Assembly (NCBI RefSeq): GCF_004681965.1
Contig: NZ_SMLL01000003.1
Coordinates: 496,001-560,000 of the forward strand
DNA from: Ramlibacter rhizophilus
GTDB lineage: Bacteria; Pseudomonadota; Gammaproteobacteria; Burkholderiales; Burkholderiaceae_C
DNA: 64,000 bases
Reading direction: 5' to 3'
How positions within the stretch are numbered: the first letter of the stretch is position 1; each line of letters opens with the position of its first letter. This document shows positions 8,861-16,816 of this stretch, piece by piece. Both the position numbers and the translations under genes were made by a program. The notes under the pieces were generated by a model. The model worked only from the letters and a program-made list of their open reading frames with translations. It made no database searches and was not told the origin of the DNA.

Positions 8861-9112
8861 GACATGCCCGATCAAACACATCCGTTCGCCCATGGGCTTG
8901 TCGAAGGGCTCGCGTGGTGGTCTGGGGCGATGTGCTTCGACAGGCTCAGCCCGAACGGTTTGGGGCTGGGTGCGCTGTTTGTTGAGAGACATGCCCGATC
9001 AAAACATCCGTTCGCACTGAGCTTGTCGAAGGGCTCGGGTGGTGGTCTGGGGCGATGGGCTTCGACAGGCTCAGCCCGAACGGTTTGGGACTGGGTGCGC
9101 TGTTTATTGGAA
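8861..9112 (+). repeat. Two tandem copies of a 127-bp unit carrying a REP-like inverted repeat
   Basis: The unit beginning GACATGCCCGATCAAA at 8861 recurs at 8988 with high identity (period 127 bp). Each unit contains inverted arms: in copy 2, CCGTTCGCACTGAGC... (9008-9034) pairs with ...GGCTCAGCCCGAACGG (9058-9082) around a roughly 23-nt centre. In copy 1 the left arm is degenerate. This is the layout of paired REP/BIME-type extragenic palindromes. The repeats fill the 332-bp gap between two convergent genes (ligase and RTX protein) and could act as a terminator or mRNA stabiliser. No coding sequence is supported here. Confidence 0.8.
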
Positions 9113-9171
9113 GCCTGTCGAGGGGCCTGCGCACGGGGCGAAGCTCCGACAGCCCATGGCGGGGCTCGTCC

Positions 9172-11967
9172 TCAGGCGAAAAGCCAGTCGGCGTGTACAG
9201 ACTCCGCACTTGCAGTGGGTGTGGCCAGCTCCGCGCCGGACGCTGAAGGCGCTTCCGTCGCTCCTAGCTGCTGCGTTTCTGGTGTCGCTTCCGTCGCTAT
9301 CTCCCTTTCCGCCGCGGAGCTGACCCATAGCATGAGCTCTACGTTGGCCGATGCCCCGGCGCGGTCAGTGGCCTGCAGGCGCAGGCCCCATTCGCCCGCG
9401 TCGCCGTGGCCAGGCCGCGCTTCGATGAACAGCAGCGCCGGGTCGAAACTCAGCCACTCGGGCAGGCCCGAGCCGTCGGCCCGGTCCAGGCGCCATGCGA
9501 GGGTGTCGCCGGCGTCCGCATCGGTGACCAGGTCCTGCGGCAGTTGCAGCGACAGCACCTCGCCCGCTGCGGTGCTCACCGCGGGCAGTGTGGCCGTGCC
9601 CGCCACCGGCGCCGTGTTGGGTGGTGGCGTCAACCCGCCGCGTGCGATCACCTCGCGTACGGCCGCCATGTCCATCTCGGTGCCGTCGGCGAACTGCAGC
9701 CGCTCGACCTGCTGGTAGGGCTGGCTCGGGTTGAGTCCGTACTGGACCAGCAATGTCTCGTCCGTCTCCAGAATGCGCAGAATCAGGCTCTGGTTGCCAT
9801 CGGTCTCCAGCTTCACGTCCCAAGGGCGCAAACCGGTGAGGGCGATCACGTCCGCCTCGGTGGGCGAAGGCCAGTTGCCCTGCTCGCTGATGGTGTCGTG
9901 GCCCTGGCCGGCGCCCCAGACGTAGGTGTCGTTGCCGGCGCCGCCGACGAGATGGTCGTCGCCAGCGCCGCCGCTGAGCGTGTCGTCGCCATTGCCGCCG
10001 AACAGCTGGTCGTTGGCGGCGCCGCCGTCCAGCACATCGCTTCCGCCCTCGCCATACAGCGTGTCGTTGGCAGCCCCACCGAGCATCACCTCGTCGAGGA
10101 GGCTGCCCTGTCGGCTGTCGCCGACGGTGATGCGGTAGTCGGCCATCATCGCCCGCAGCGCGTCGCCGTCCACGGCGGCCCACTCGCGCAGCATGTCCAT
10201 GAGCGGCTGGTACTGGCCGGTGGCGATCAGCTGGGGGCGGAACAGGGCGACCAGGTCCACGAGGTCGCCGCCGGCGGCCAGAGCGTCGGTCGTGTGTCGC
10301 TCGGCGAGCATCGTCGCCATGGCGCTGCCGTCCAGGCGCACGCCGTCCTCGTCGATGACGATGTTGATGGCGTCCAGATACGGTTTCAAGCGGGTCTGCA
10401 GGACCAGGGCGGCGTAGACGCTGTCGGACAGGGCGGTCCAGGCTTGCTCCAACATCGCCACCTGCGGCCCGGTGATCGTCACGTTGAACTGAAAGCGACC
10501 GGTCGCCGCGCCGCCACCGCCGGACGCACCCGCCGCGTTGGTTGCGCCGACTTGCGTCTGTTCGATCGCGCCCCGGTTCACCGGCACCTGCACGAAGTGC
10601 GAGCCATTGAACACCTCCAGGACATGCAGCCGGCCCATGAAGTCCACGCTCTCCGCGGAGACCTGTCTGGCCTGGCGGTCACCCGTCTCTGGCATGTAGG
10701 TCATGCCCTCAAAGGTGACTTGAAAGAACGCCATGGCATCGGCCAGCTCACTGAGGCCGCCGGTGGTCTGGATGTTCCCTTCGGTGATCAGGGGGTACAG
10801 GAAGCGCGCATCGTTCAAGCGTCCCGAGCTCTCCGCCCAGGCATCGACCACATTACGCAGAAGTTCCCCGCGTTGCGATGTTCGGTCGCCAGACTCTGCG
10901 AAGGCGCGCACCGCCTCCTCCAGGCCAGCAGCCTCCGGCGTGCCCAGGCTCATCGCCTCCCGCAAATCCCGCACCCAGCCCGAGCCGCGCATCTGCGGCA
11001 GCGCGCGCGCTGAGTCGCTAAGTTCTGGGTTGTCCGTGAATGTCCGAAAAAAGTTATTGCTTGCCAGAAGCAGACTCCCCGACAGCTCCGTCGTGCCGCT
11101 GCCGCCCACGCCGCCGTCGGTGCGCGTGAATCCGCCGCTGAGCACCTGCGTGTTGCCGTGGCCCAGTGCCTGCGTGTGCGGCGTACCCACGGCATTGATG
11201 CTGGCAATGCCGCTGTCGGCCAGTGCGCTCAGTTCACCGGACTGGCTCACGCCATCGCCATTGACATCGCGCCACAGTTGCAGCCGCCCATAGACCGGGT
11301 CCGCCGCGTCGATGCGCCCGTCGCCATTGGCGTCATGCTGCGCCAGCGCCTCGAAGCCGTCGCGCGCCAGCGTGCCGTCCGGCAGGCGTGTGTTGTCGCC
11401 GAAGAGTTCGCGGCCGCTGTCGATGCGGCCATTGCCATCCAGGTCCAGCACGACGAGCGCGTCGTCGGGGGCGATCCAGCCGGTGGCGGTGAGGATGCCG
11501 TCGGCGTTGTGGTCGAAGAGGGTTGGGGTGTCGTCGATGGGCGTGGTCTCGATGCCGTCGCCGTCGAGGTCCAGGACGAGGGGGTCGCGAGGGGGTGGGG
11601 TGAGGGCGGCGTTGAAGTGTGAGTTGACTGCAAGATTGACGGGCAGTGGCTCCCACACTTGCGGTTGGTCAATGCACAGCTCGCGAAGCATGTCGCGGGC
11701 AGCGTTCCAACTGGCGTTGATCTCCGATTGGCGATCAGGCGGTAGCGGCTCGTCAGTCCCTGGGGCCCGCCAGATTCCGGAGGGGTCCCGTAAATCCCGA
11801 TACGCTGTACCGTCAGCTGTCGTTGCTAGCAAAGGAACACGATCTGAGTTGGCGCCAGCTGGGAGTGACGTAAAGAGCAGCCCCCAGCCCGGAATAGGCC
11901 CAAATGGAAAGCCAAAACCATTCGTCGCGATGAAGTTGACCGGAAGGCTGATTGCGAAACGTGACAT
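9172..11967 (-). CDS. RTX / EF-hand calcium-binding protein, probably type I secreted
   Basis: A 931-residue protein. An EF-hand-like section spans residues about 129-245: LDLDGDGIETT, LDLDGNGRIDSGRELFG, DANGDGRID and DVNGDGVSQSGEL. A helical 'middle domain' follows (about 320-620, starting ALPQMRGSGWVRDLREAMSLG). Then come about six RTX nonapeptides (627-690; GGNGDDTLSGGAGDDHL and similar), a beta section, and a C-terminal cadherin/Ig-like domain (about 770-880). The PLVLDLDGDGIET opening is common in large secreted RTX proteins. The ATG at 11967 lacks a clear ribosome site but lies 10 nt after the previous stop, so coupling is likely. No HlyB/HlyD/TolC genes are in the window. The enzymatic or toxic activity is not evident. 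Confidence 0.85.
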   Translation of the reverse strand: MSRFAISLPVNFIATNGFGFPFGPIPGWGLLFTSLPAGANSDRVPLLATTADGTAYRDLRDPSGIWRAPGTDEPLPPDRQSEINASWNAARDMLRELCIDQPQVWEPLPVNLAVNSHFNAALTPPPRDPLVLDLDGDGIETTPIDDTPTLFDHNADGILTATGWIAPDDALVVLDLDGNGRIDSGRELFGDNTRLPDGTLARDGFEALAQHDANGDGRIDAADPVYGRLQLWRDVNGDGVSQSGELSALADSGIASINAVGTPHTQALGHGNTQVLSGGFTRTDGGVGGSGTTELSGSLLLASNNFFRTFTDNPELSDSARALPQMRGSGWVRDLREAMSLGTPEAAGLEEAVRAFAESGDRTSQRGELLRNVVDAWAESSGRLNDARFLYPLITEGNIQTTGGLSELADAMAFFQVTFEGMTYMPETGDRQARQVSAESVDFMGRLHVLEVFNGSHFVQVPVNRGAIEQTQVGATNAAGASGGGGAATGRFQFNVTITGPQVAMLEQAWTALSDSVYAALVLQTRLKPYLDAINIVIDEDGVRLDGSAMATMLAERHTTDALAAGGDLVDLVALFRPQLIATGQYQPLMDMLREWAAVDGDALRAMMADYRITVGDSRQGSLLDEVMLGGAANDTLYGEGGSDVLDGGAANDQLFGGNGDDTLSGGAGDDHLVGGAGNDTYVWGAGQGHDTISEQGNWPSPTEADVIALTGLRPWDVKLETDGNQSLILRILETDETLLVQYGLNPSQPYQQVERLQFADGTEMDMAAVREVIARGGLTPPPNTAPVAGTATLPAVSTAAGEVLSLQLPQDLVTDADAGDTLAWRLDRADGSGLPEWLSFDPALLFIEARPGHGDAGEWGLRLQATDRAGASANVELMLWVSSAAEREIATEATPETQQLGATEAPSASGAELATPTASAESVHADWLFA

Positions 11968-11977
11968 TGGATTTGAT

Positions 11978-12160
11978 TTAGTCGGTGAGAGTTATCCAGG
12001 CTGCGTAAGCGAGAGCAACAACAGCCACGGTGTAAACGGCGTAAGCGTCGACTTGTCTAATGCTAATCCGCCGCTTGCCGTTGAAGAGTTTGTTCAGTGC
12101 TATCGCAATCAGCGTGAAAGCGACATAAGAAACGCATATAAAGAAGACGTAGCTGCTCAT
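11978..12160 (-). CDS. Small two-helix membrane protein upstream of the RTX gene
   Basis: A 60-residue protein with two hydrophobic segments (about residues 4-20 and 40-56) joined by a basic loop (NGKRRISIRQ). The ATG overlaps the stop of the preceding small ORF (ATGA), and the gene ends 10 nt before the RTX start, so it belongs to the RTX transcript. No family is recognised. The DNA here is clearly less GC-rich than its surroundings. An immunity or accessory role for the RTX protein is a guess from position only. A longer frame reaching 12499 was not used because it would overlap the two upstream ORFs. Confidence 0.55.
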   Translation of the reverse strand: MSSYVFFICVSYVAFTLIAIALNKLFNGKRRISIRQVDAYAVYTVAVVALAYAAWITLTD

Positions 12161-12429
12161 GTGATCATTGAAAAGGCGGGTAAGCCGAAGAAATGAGTTC
12201 GCCAGGTTACGCTGATCGCCAGGCCAGGACGCATCGCGGATGGCGTTGGGGGAAGCGCTGTATAGGTCAACCCTCCAACGGCAGCGGAAGCTGCTATATC
12301 GCCGGTTGCCGCTGTATAGTCTGCGAGCGCGTCCGCTTCTTGGAACTTCTTGAACGCATCGGCAAGCCCGCGCGTATCTTCGGTTCTCCGAAGTACTTCT
12401 ATTGCTCGGCCCGGAAGTGACAAGATCAA
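12157..12429 (-). CDS. Small hypothetical ORF (90 aa), TTG start coupled to the preceding stop
   Basis: The frame reads RAIEVLRRTEDTRGLADAF, then an Ala-rich GDIAASAAVGGLTYTALPP section, which looks protein-like. The only plausible start is a TTG (12429) whose TTGA overlaps the TGA stop of the upstream 107-aa gene; there is no Shine-Dalgarno sequence. The stop overlaps the next ATG in the same way. Both overlaps favour a real coupled gene, but a remnant of a longer decayed gene is equally possible. No family is recognised. Confidence 0.42.
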   Translation of the reverse strand: MILSLPGRAIEVLRRTEDTRGLADAFKKFQEADALADYTAATGDIAASAAVGGLTYTALPPTPSAMRPGLAISVTWRTHFFGLPAFSMIT

Positions 12430-12749
12430 TATATAAAGTTCGAAATGAAGTTGAAGGTTGGAAGCGCTGATAGAAACGCGAGCCGATAGAGTCGATCAAA
12501 CATACTCCTCTGGTCCACGCTGGTTATCGAGAGGTTGATGTGGAATACCAGCAGCAGTGGTGGGCACAGGAGCCACGTTGCAACCCACTTCTCGGACGAA
12601 CCGCTTTTGACGGGCAGCCAACCCGGCTCCGCCCAGTTCAGGGTCGCCAATAACAGCGATGTTGCGCTGATAAAAAGGACTAACTTACCTTCCAATGATC
12701 GGGGGAGATTCCTGATGTATCCGCTGACGGTCTCGCGCCCGCTGAGCAT
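12426..12749 (-). CDS. Small multi-pass membrane protein, unknown
   Basis: A 107-residue protein with two strong hydrophobic segments (GKLVLFISATSLLLATLNW and ATWLLCPPLLLVFHINL) and a weaker third near the C-terminus. A purine-rich ribosome site (AGAGGAAA) lies about 7 nt before the ATG. The sequence is AT-richer than the flanking housekeeping genes, suggesting recent acquisition. It heads a chain of overlapping small ORFs that leads into the RTX gene. Its size and membrane nature are compatible with an immunity protein, but no homology supports this. Confidence 0.6.
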   Translation of the reverse strand: MLSGRETVSGYIRNLPRSLEGKLVLFISATSLLLATLNWAEPGWLPVKSGSSEKWVATWLLCPPLLLVFHINLSITSVDQRSMFDRLYRLAFLSALPTFNFISNFIY

Positions 12750-12831
12750 TGTGTTTCCTCTATGCTTGACTTGTTCATTGATATCAAAGCTTCCCGCTGA
12801 GGCAGAGTGCTTGTATTTCTACTGATTGCCC

Positions 12832-13092
12832 TCACCACCGAGGAGGTCCATTCGGATCGACTTTGGGTCCGATGAAATAGCGGACCAGGCAGGCCATTGC
12901 GCAGATGTAGAAGATGATGGTCATGCCCTGCGGGCCGGCCCATAGCCAAAGCGGGGTGAGGAAGAAGGTCAGTGGGCCGCGGGGTTCGCCGCCTTCCTTG
13001 ACGAAGGAAGTGATGGTTGCCACGACGAAGAAGCCCGCGCATCCTCCGAGCCAACTGCGCTTGCGCTGTGAACGTTCGATCAGTTCGAGCAT
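12832..13092 (-). CDS. Small membrane protein (86 aa), unknown
   Basis: The protein has two hydrophobic helices (about residues 15-32 and 44-72) and a basic N-terminus (RSQRKRS). An excellent AGGAGG ribosome site lies 5 nt before the ATG, which makes the gene credible. It is the first of four small ORFs running toward the RTX gene on the same strand, 82 nt upstream of the 107-aa membrane gene. No family is recognised. Confidence 0.62.
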   Translation of the reverse strand: MLELIERSQRKRSWLGGCAGFFVVATITSFVKEGGEPRGPLTFFLTPLWLWAGPQGMTIIFYICAMACLVRYFIGPKVDPNGPPRW

Positions 13093-13227
13093 GTTTCCTC
13101 CTGAGGGTCGATGCGCTGCTGCTTCGGGACGCGGTGACGTCGCGCAGCGTCAGCCGGGAACGTTGAATGTGAAGACCGGGAGTGCGCCAACGAAGGCGGG
13201 GCGGTTCAGCTCCCGGTGGCGCAGTGT

Positions 13228-13256
13228 AGTTGTATATAGCTACAGCCAGGCGTCAA
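13228..13256 (-). promoter_or_regulatory. Possible promoter for the small-membrane-ORF/RTX transcript
   Basis: On the minus strand TTGACG (13256-13251) is followed after about 16 bp by TACAAC, embedded in an AT-rich TATATACAACT stretch unusual for this genome. It lies about 135 nt upstream of the gene starting at 13092, in the 260-bp gap after the RTX-paralog gene. The rest of that gap shows no gene. Confidence 0.32.
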
Positions 13257-13352
13257 GAGCCCTTCGGTGTTACCGCGGCCCTGGCAAATCTGCCACTCGC
13301 CACGGCGCCCGCAAGGATTGCGGGAGCGGCAAGAAGCCGCCCCCGGCGAGGC

Positions 13353-14552
13353 TTAGCTGTCCTGCGGCCCCGGTGCCGGCAGCTTCGGCTGCAACTCCAC
13401 CAGCGTGGTCATCATTTCCTTCGGCGGCCAGACGACCTGGGCGGACAGGGGCGGCAGCGGCGGGACGTAGGGGCGGCCGTCCACGGTGACGCGGGCATCG
13501 TCCATCATCTTCCGCATGAGGTCGCCATCGGCCGCGATCCAGTCGCGCAGCAACGCGGTGAGGGGTTCGTAGTGATGGGCGGCGATGGCCTGCGTGCGGA
13601 AATAGACGATGAAGTCGAGGAGGTCGCCGCGGGCGATGCGCGGGTGGGTGCCGTGCAGCTGGACCAGGAGCGCCGCCAGGCCCTCGGCGTGCAGGTGGGG
13701 GGTGTCGTCCTCGACGGTGAAGCCGGTCGCATCGACATAGGGCTTCAGTCGCGTCTGCAGGGCCAGGGCGGTGTAGACGCTGTCGGCCAGCAGGTGCCAG
13801 GCGTCTTCCATGACGTCGCCGTCGTAGAGGCCGATCACCTGCACCACGCGCGCGATGTGCTCGCCATCCAGGTACTGGCGGAAGCTGGGCGGGGCGGGGC
13901 GGTAGGGCACGCCGTTGAAGGCATACAGCGCGTTCAGCTCCTGGTAGAAGCGGATGCTCTCGGGCGTGAGTTCGTGGTCGTAGGCGACCGGGCTGGGGCC
14001 CGGTTCGGCGCTGAGCTTGAAGGGCAGGAAGTGCAGGACGATCTGCAGCCGGTTCTCCCTGGCATGGACGGTCCAGCCGAATTCGCCGGTGGCGGTCCAG
14101 GCGTCGATCACCGCTTCCAGCAGCGTGCCTCGCTGGGCCGAGCGCTCGGTCGATGCGGCGAAGGCGCGCACGGCGCTTTCCAGGGTGCGCGCCGCACGGG
14201 TGCCCAGGCTCATGGCTTCGCGCAGGTCGCGCATCCAGCCGGCTCCGCGCATCTGGGGCAGGGCGCAGGCCGCCGCGCTGGGCTCGAAGGTGTCCGGCTG
14301 CTCCAGCCGCTCCTCGCTGCCCATGGACAGCTCGATGGGCTGGCCCTTGTGGTTGCGGCGCAGGGCGGTCGGCGCCAGCGCCCGCCGGAATGCCGGGTGC
14401 AACTGCGGGCTCGGCCGCAGGAAGTCGCCGATGGTCGAGGCGGGCGCGGCGCTGTTCGCCGGGGTCGGCAGGGCGCTCGGGGCTGCGCCCGGCGGCCCGC
14501 TGGCGCCACTGAGCTGGCGCAGCACGTCCACGGTGGTGTCGGATGCAGGCAT
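13353..14552 (-). CDS. Stand-alone paralog of the RTX protein's middle domain
   Basis: A 399-residue protein. Residues about 1-95 are Ala/Pro/Ser-rich and probably disordered. From about residue 96 it aligns by eye with the middle domain of the RTX protein at 9172-11967: ALPQMRGAGWMRDLREAMSLG versus ALPQMRGSGWVRDLREAMSLG, then ADSVYTALALQTRLKPYVDA versus SDSVYAALVLQTRLKPYLDA, and LLRDWIAADGDLMRKMM versus LREWAAVDGDALRAMM. It lacks the EF-hand motifs, RTX repeats and Ig-like tail. The chosen ATG (14552) has AGAGGAA about 11 nt upstream; a longer frame to 14747 lacks this. It may be a truncated duplicate or a genuine partner. Confidence 0.75.
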   Translation of the reverse strand: MPASDTTVDVLRQLSGASGPPGAAPSALPTPANSAAPASTIGDFLRPSPQLHPAFRRALAPTALRRNHKGQPIELSMGSEERLEQPDTFEPSAAACALPQMRGAGWMRDLREAMSLGTRAARTLESAVRAFAASTERSAQRGTLLEAVIDAWTATGEFGWTVHARENRLQIVLHFLPFKLSAEPGPSPVAYDHELTPESIRFYQELNALYAFNGVPYRPAPPSFRQYLDGEHIARVVQVIGLYDGDVMEDAWHLLADSVYTALALQTRLKPYVDATGFTVEDDTPHLHAEGLAALLVQLHGTHPRIARGDLLDFIVYFRTQAIAAHHYEPLTALLRDWIAADGDLMRKMMDDARVTVDGRPYVPPLPPLSAQVVWPPKEMMTTLVELQPKLPAPGPQDS

Positions 14553-14782
14553 GGTGGTCGATTCCTCTCGAAAGCGCCCGGGCTGGCCCGGGCAGCGGCG
14601 CCGCGGCGCACGGGGGCGGTCCGGCGCGGAGTTTAGGTGAATCGAATTAGTTGTCCCAGCCATGGCGTACCCTAATTGATGAAGGACGACGGCGGCACGG
14701 GCTGCATGGCTGTACGCGGTACGGGCCTTCTGCCGCGCTTGAGCCATGCCGCGGCAACCCCGGTGTTAGCATCCCCCTGCCC

Positions 14783-15508
14783 ATGAAAGCCGAACCGACT
14801 CCCTCCACCCTCGCCCATGCGGCGGATGACGAAGGCACGCCCGTTTCGGTCAAGATCCGCGAGCGCATCCGGGCGGCCCGCAAGCGCTTCCACGCCAACG
14901 ACAACATCGCCGAGTTCATCGAGCCGGGCGAGCTGGAGGCGCTGCTCGACGAGGTCGAGGTCAAGATGCAGGGCGTGCTGGACAGCCTGGTCATCGACAC
15001 CGACAGCGACCACAACACCAACGACACCGCGCGCCGCGTCGCCAAGCTGTACCTGCGCGAGGTGTTCAAGGGCCGCTATGTCAAGCCGCCGCCCATCACG
15101 GACTTCCCCAACGCCGAGCACCTGAACGAGCTGATGATCGTGGGGCCGCTCACCGTGCGTTCGGCCTGCAGCCATCACTTCTGCCCCGTGATCGGCAAGG
15201 TGTGGATCGGCGTCATGCCCAACGAGCACACCAACGTCATCGGCCTGTCCAAGTACGCGCGCCTGGCCGAATGGGTGATGGGCCGGCCGCAGATCCAGGA
15301 AGAGGCGGTGGTGCAACTGGCCGACCTCATCATGGAAAAGACGCAGCCCGACGGCCTGGCCATCGTGATGGAGGCCACGCACTACTGCATGGCCTGGCGC
15401 GGCGTGAAGGACATGGACAGCCGCATGATCAATTCCGTCATGCGCGGCGCCTTCCTCAAGGACCCGACGCTGCGCCGCGAATTCCTGGCCCTGCTGCCCA
15501 AGGGATGA
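14783..15508 (+). CDS. folE: GTP cyclohydrolase I
   Basis: A 241-residue enzyme converting GTP to 7,8-dihydroneopterin triphosphate, the first step of tetrahydrofolate synthesis. The zinc and active-site motifs are present: RSACSHHFCPV (Cys and His ligands) and ATHYCMAWRGVKD (second Cys). TNDTARRVAKLYL matches the family's nucleotide-site helix. The N-terminal about 30 residues are variable. A TAGCAT element (14767-14772) lies only 10 bp before the ATG, so the leader may be very short. The TGA stop overlaps the start of the BLUF gene. Confidence 0.95.
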   Translation: MKAEPTPSTLAHAADDEGTPVSVKIRERIRAARKRFHANDNIAEFIEPGELEALLDEVEVKMQGVLDSLVIDTDSDHNTNDTARRVAKLYLREVFKGRYVKPPPITDFPNAEHLNELMIVGPLTVRSACSHHFCPVIGKVWIGVMPNEHTNVIGLSKYARLAEWVMGRPQIQEEAVVQLADLIMEKTQPDGLAIVMEATHYCMAWRGVKDMDSRMINSVMRGAFLKDPTLRREFLALLPKG

Positions 15509-15936
15509 GCCACATGCTGGTGCGACTTCTCTATTGCAGCCGCGCGGTGGACCCGAGCCCCGACGTGATCGAGTCGATCCTCGCGCAGTCACGCCAGCAC
15601 AACCCCACCTGCGGGATCACCGGCATCCTGTGCTACGGCGGGGGCATCTTCCTGCAGGCCATCGAGGGCGGCCGCATGCCGGTGTCGGACCTGTACGGCC
15701 ACATCCAGCGCGATCCGCGCCACAAGGACGTGGCCCTCTTGCACTACGAAGAGATTTCCGAGCGCCGCTTTAGCGGCTGGACCATGGGCACGGTGAACAC
15801 CACCAAGGTTAACCAGACCGTGCTGCTCAAGTACTCCGAAAAGCCCGAGCTGGACCCGTATTCGGTCTCCGGCCGCGTGTCGCTGGCCCTGCTCGAAGAC
15901 CTGATGGCCACCGCCGCGATCTGCGGCCGCGCCTGA
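15505..15936 (+). CDS. BLUF-domain blue-light sensor protein
   Basis: A 143-residue protein made almost only of a BLUF (FAD-binding) photoreceptor domain. The key residues are present: Tyr10 (LLYCSRA), Asn33 (QHNPTCGITG), Gln51 (GIFLQAIEG), Trp92 and Met94 (GWTMGTV), the network that senses blue light in AppA, PixD and BlrB. About 40 residues after the core (VNTTKVNQTVLLKYSEK...) probably form the capping helices. There is no output domain, so it likely acts through protein contacts. The ATG overlaps the folE stop (ATGA), tying expression of a light sensor to pterin synthesis; a second ATG at 15514 is possible. Confidence 0.93.
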   Translation: MSHMLVRLLYCSRAVDPSPDVIESILAQSRQHNPTCGITGILCYGGGIFLQAIEGGRMPVSDLYGHIQRDPRHKDVALLHYEEISERRFSGWTMGTVNTTKVNQTVLLKYSEKPELDPYSVSGRVSLALLEDLMATAAICGRA

Positions 15937-15946
15937 TCGTCGCCCG

Positions 15947-16762
15947 GTGAGCACGCCGCTGGCCGGCTGCGATTTCTCCAGCGCCCCCACGCCCCGCAAA
16001 CCCATCGTGCTCGCGCACGGCACGCGCCTGGGCGAGCGCGTTCAGCTCACCGGACTGGAGGCCCTGCCCACGCTCGATGCCTTCGCGCAGTGGCTGCGCC
16101 GCCCGGCCGCGTGGGTGGGCGGCTTCGACTTCCCCTTCGGCCTGCCGCGCGAGCTGGTGGAGCACCTGGGCTGGCCGCGCGAGTGGCGGGCCTGCATGGA
16201 CCACTACGCCAGCCTCACGCGCCCGCAGATCCGCGACACCTTCGCTGCCTTCTGCGCCGCGCGACCCGCAGGCGCCAAGTTCGCGCACCGCGCCTTCGAC
16301 CGGCGCGCCGGCTCCAGTCCCTCCATGAAGTGGGTCAACCCGCCGGTGGCCTGGATGCTGCACGCGGCGGTTCCCTTGTTGATCGACGCGGGCGTCCACC
16401 TGCCCGGGCTCCACGCGGGAGACGCCGGCCGCGTGGCGCTGGAGGCCTACCCCGGCCTGCTCGCGCGCGAGCTGATCGGGCGGCGCAGCTACAAGAGCGA
16501 CGACCGCGCCAGGCACACGCCCGAGCGGCTCATCGCCCGCAAGGACCTGCTCGCCGCGCTGGAGCTGGGGCGCACGCGTCTGGGCCTGCGCCTGAAGCTC
16601 ACGCACGCGCAGCGGGATGCGCTGGTGGACGACGCGAGCGGCGACCGGCTGGACGCCGTGCTGTGCCTGGTGCAGGCCGCCTGGGCCGAGCGCCACGGCG
16701 CGCCCGCCTATGGCCTGCCGGCGGACCTGGATCCGCTGGAGGGCTGGATCGTGAGCGCGTAG
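15947..16762 (+). CDS. DUF429 family protein, predicted RNase H-like nuclease
   Basis: A 271-residue protein with the DUF429 pattern: GCDFSSAP at the start (first acidic residue), WVGGFDFPFGLP (second), and SGDRLDAVLC near the C-terminus (third). Together these form an RNase H-like acidic triad. The start is GTG at 15947, 10 nt after the BLUF gene. The family has no established function, and the folE-BLUF context does not indicate a substrate. Confidence 0.8.
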   Translation: MSTPLAGCDFSSAPTPRKPIVLAHGTRLGERVQLTGLEALPTLDAFAQWLRRPAAWVGGFDFPFGLPRELVEHLGWPREWRACMDHYASLTRPQIRDTFAAFCAARPAGAKFAHRAFDRRAGSSPSMKWVNPPVAWMLHAAVPLLIDAGVHLPGLHAGDAGRVALEAYPGLLARELIGRRSYKSDDRARHTPERLIARKDLLAALELGRTRLGLRLKLTHAQRDALVDDASGDRLDAVLCLVQAAWAERHGAPAYGLPADLDPLEGWIVSA

Positions 16763-16816
16763 GCGGGTGTGCGGCGCGCCCGAGGCGAGTGCCCGGCGCG
16801 GGTACGATTCCCAGCC

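Noticed and set aside
11978-12499. A 173-residue reading of the small ORF before the RTX gene
   Set aside because: Its upstream part overlaps two other credible frames and looks random; the ATG at 12160 with a 4-nt overlap is the better start.
9172-14552. A complete type I secretion system around the RTX gene
   Set aside because: No ABC transporter, membrane-fusion or TolC-like gene is present in the window; secretion genes must be elsewhere, if they exist.
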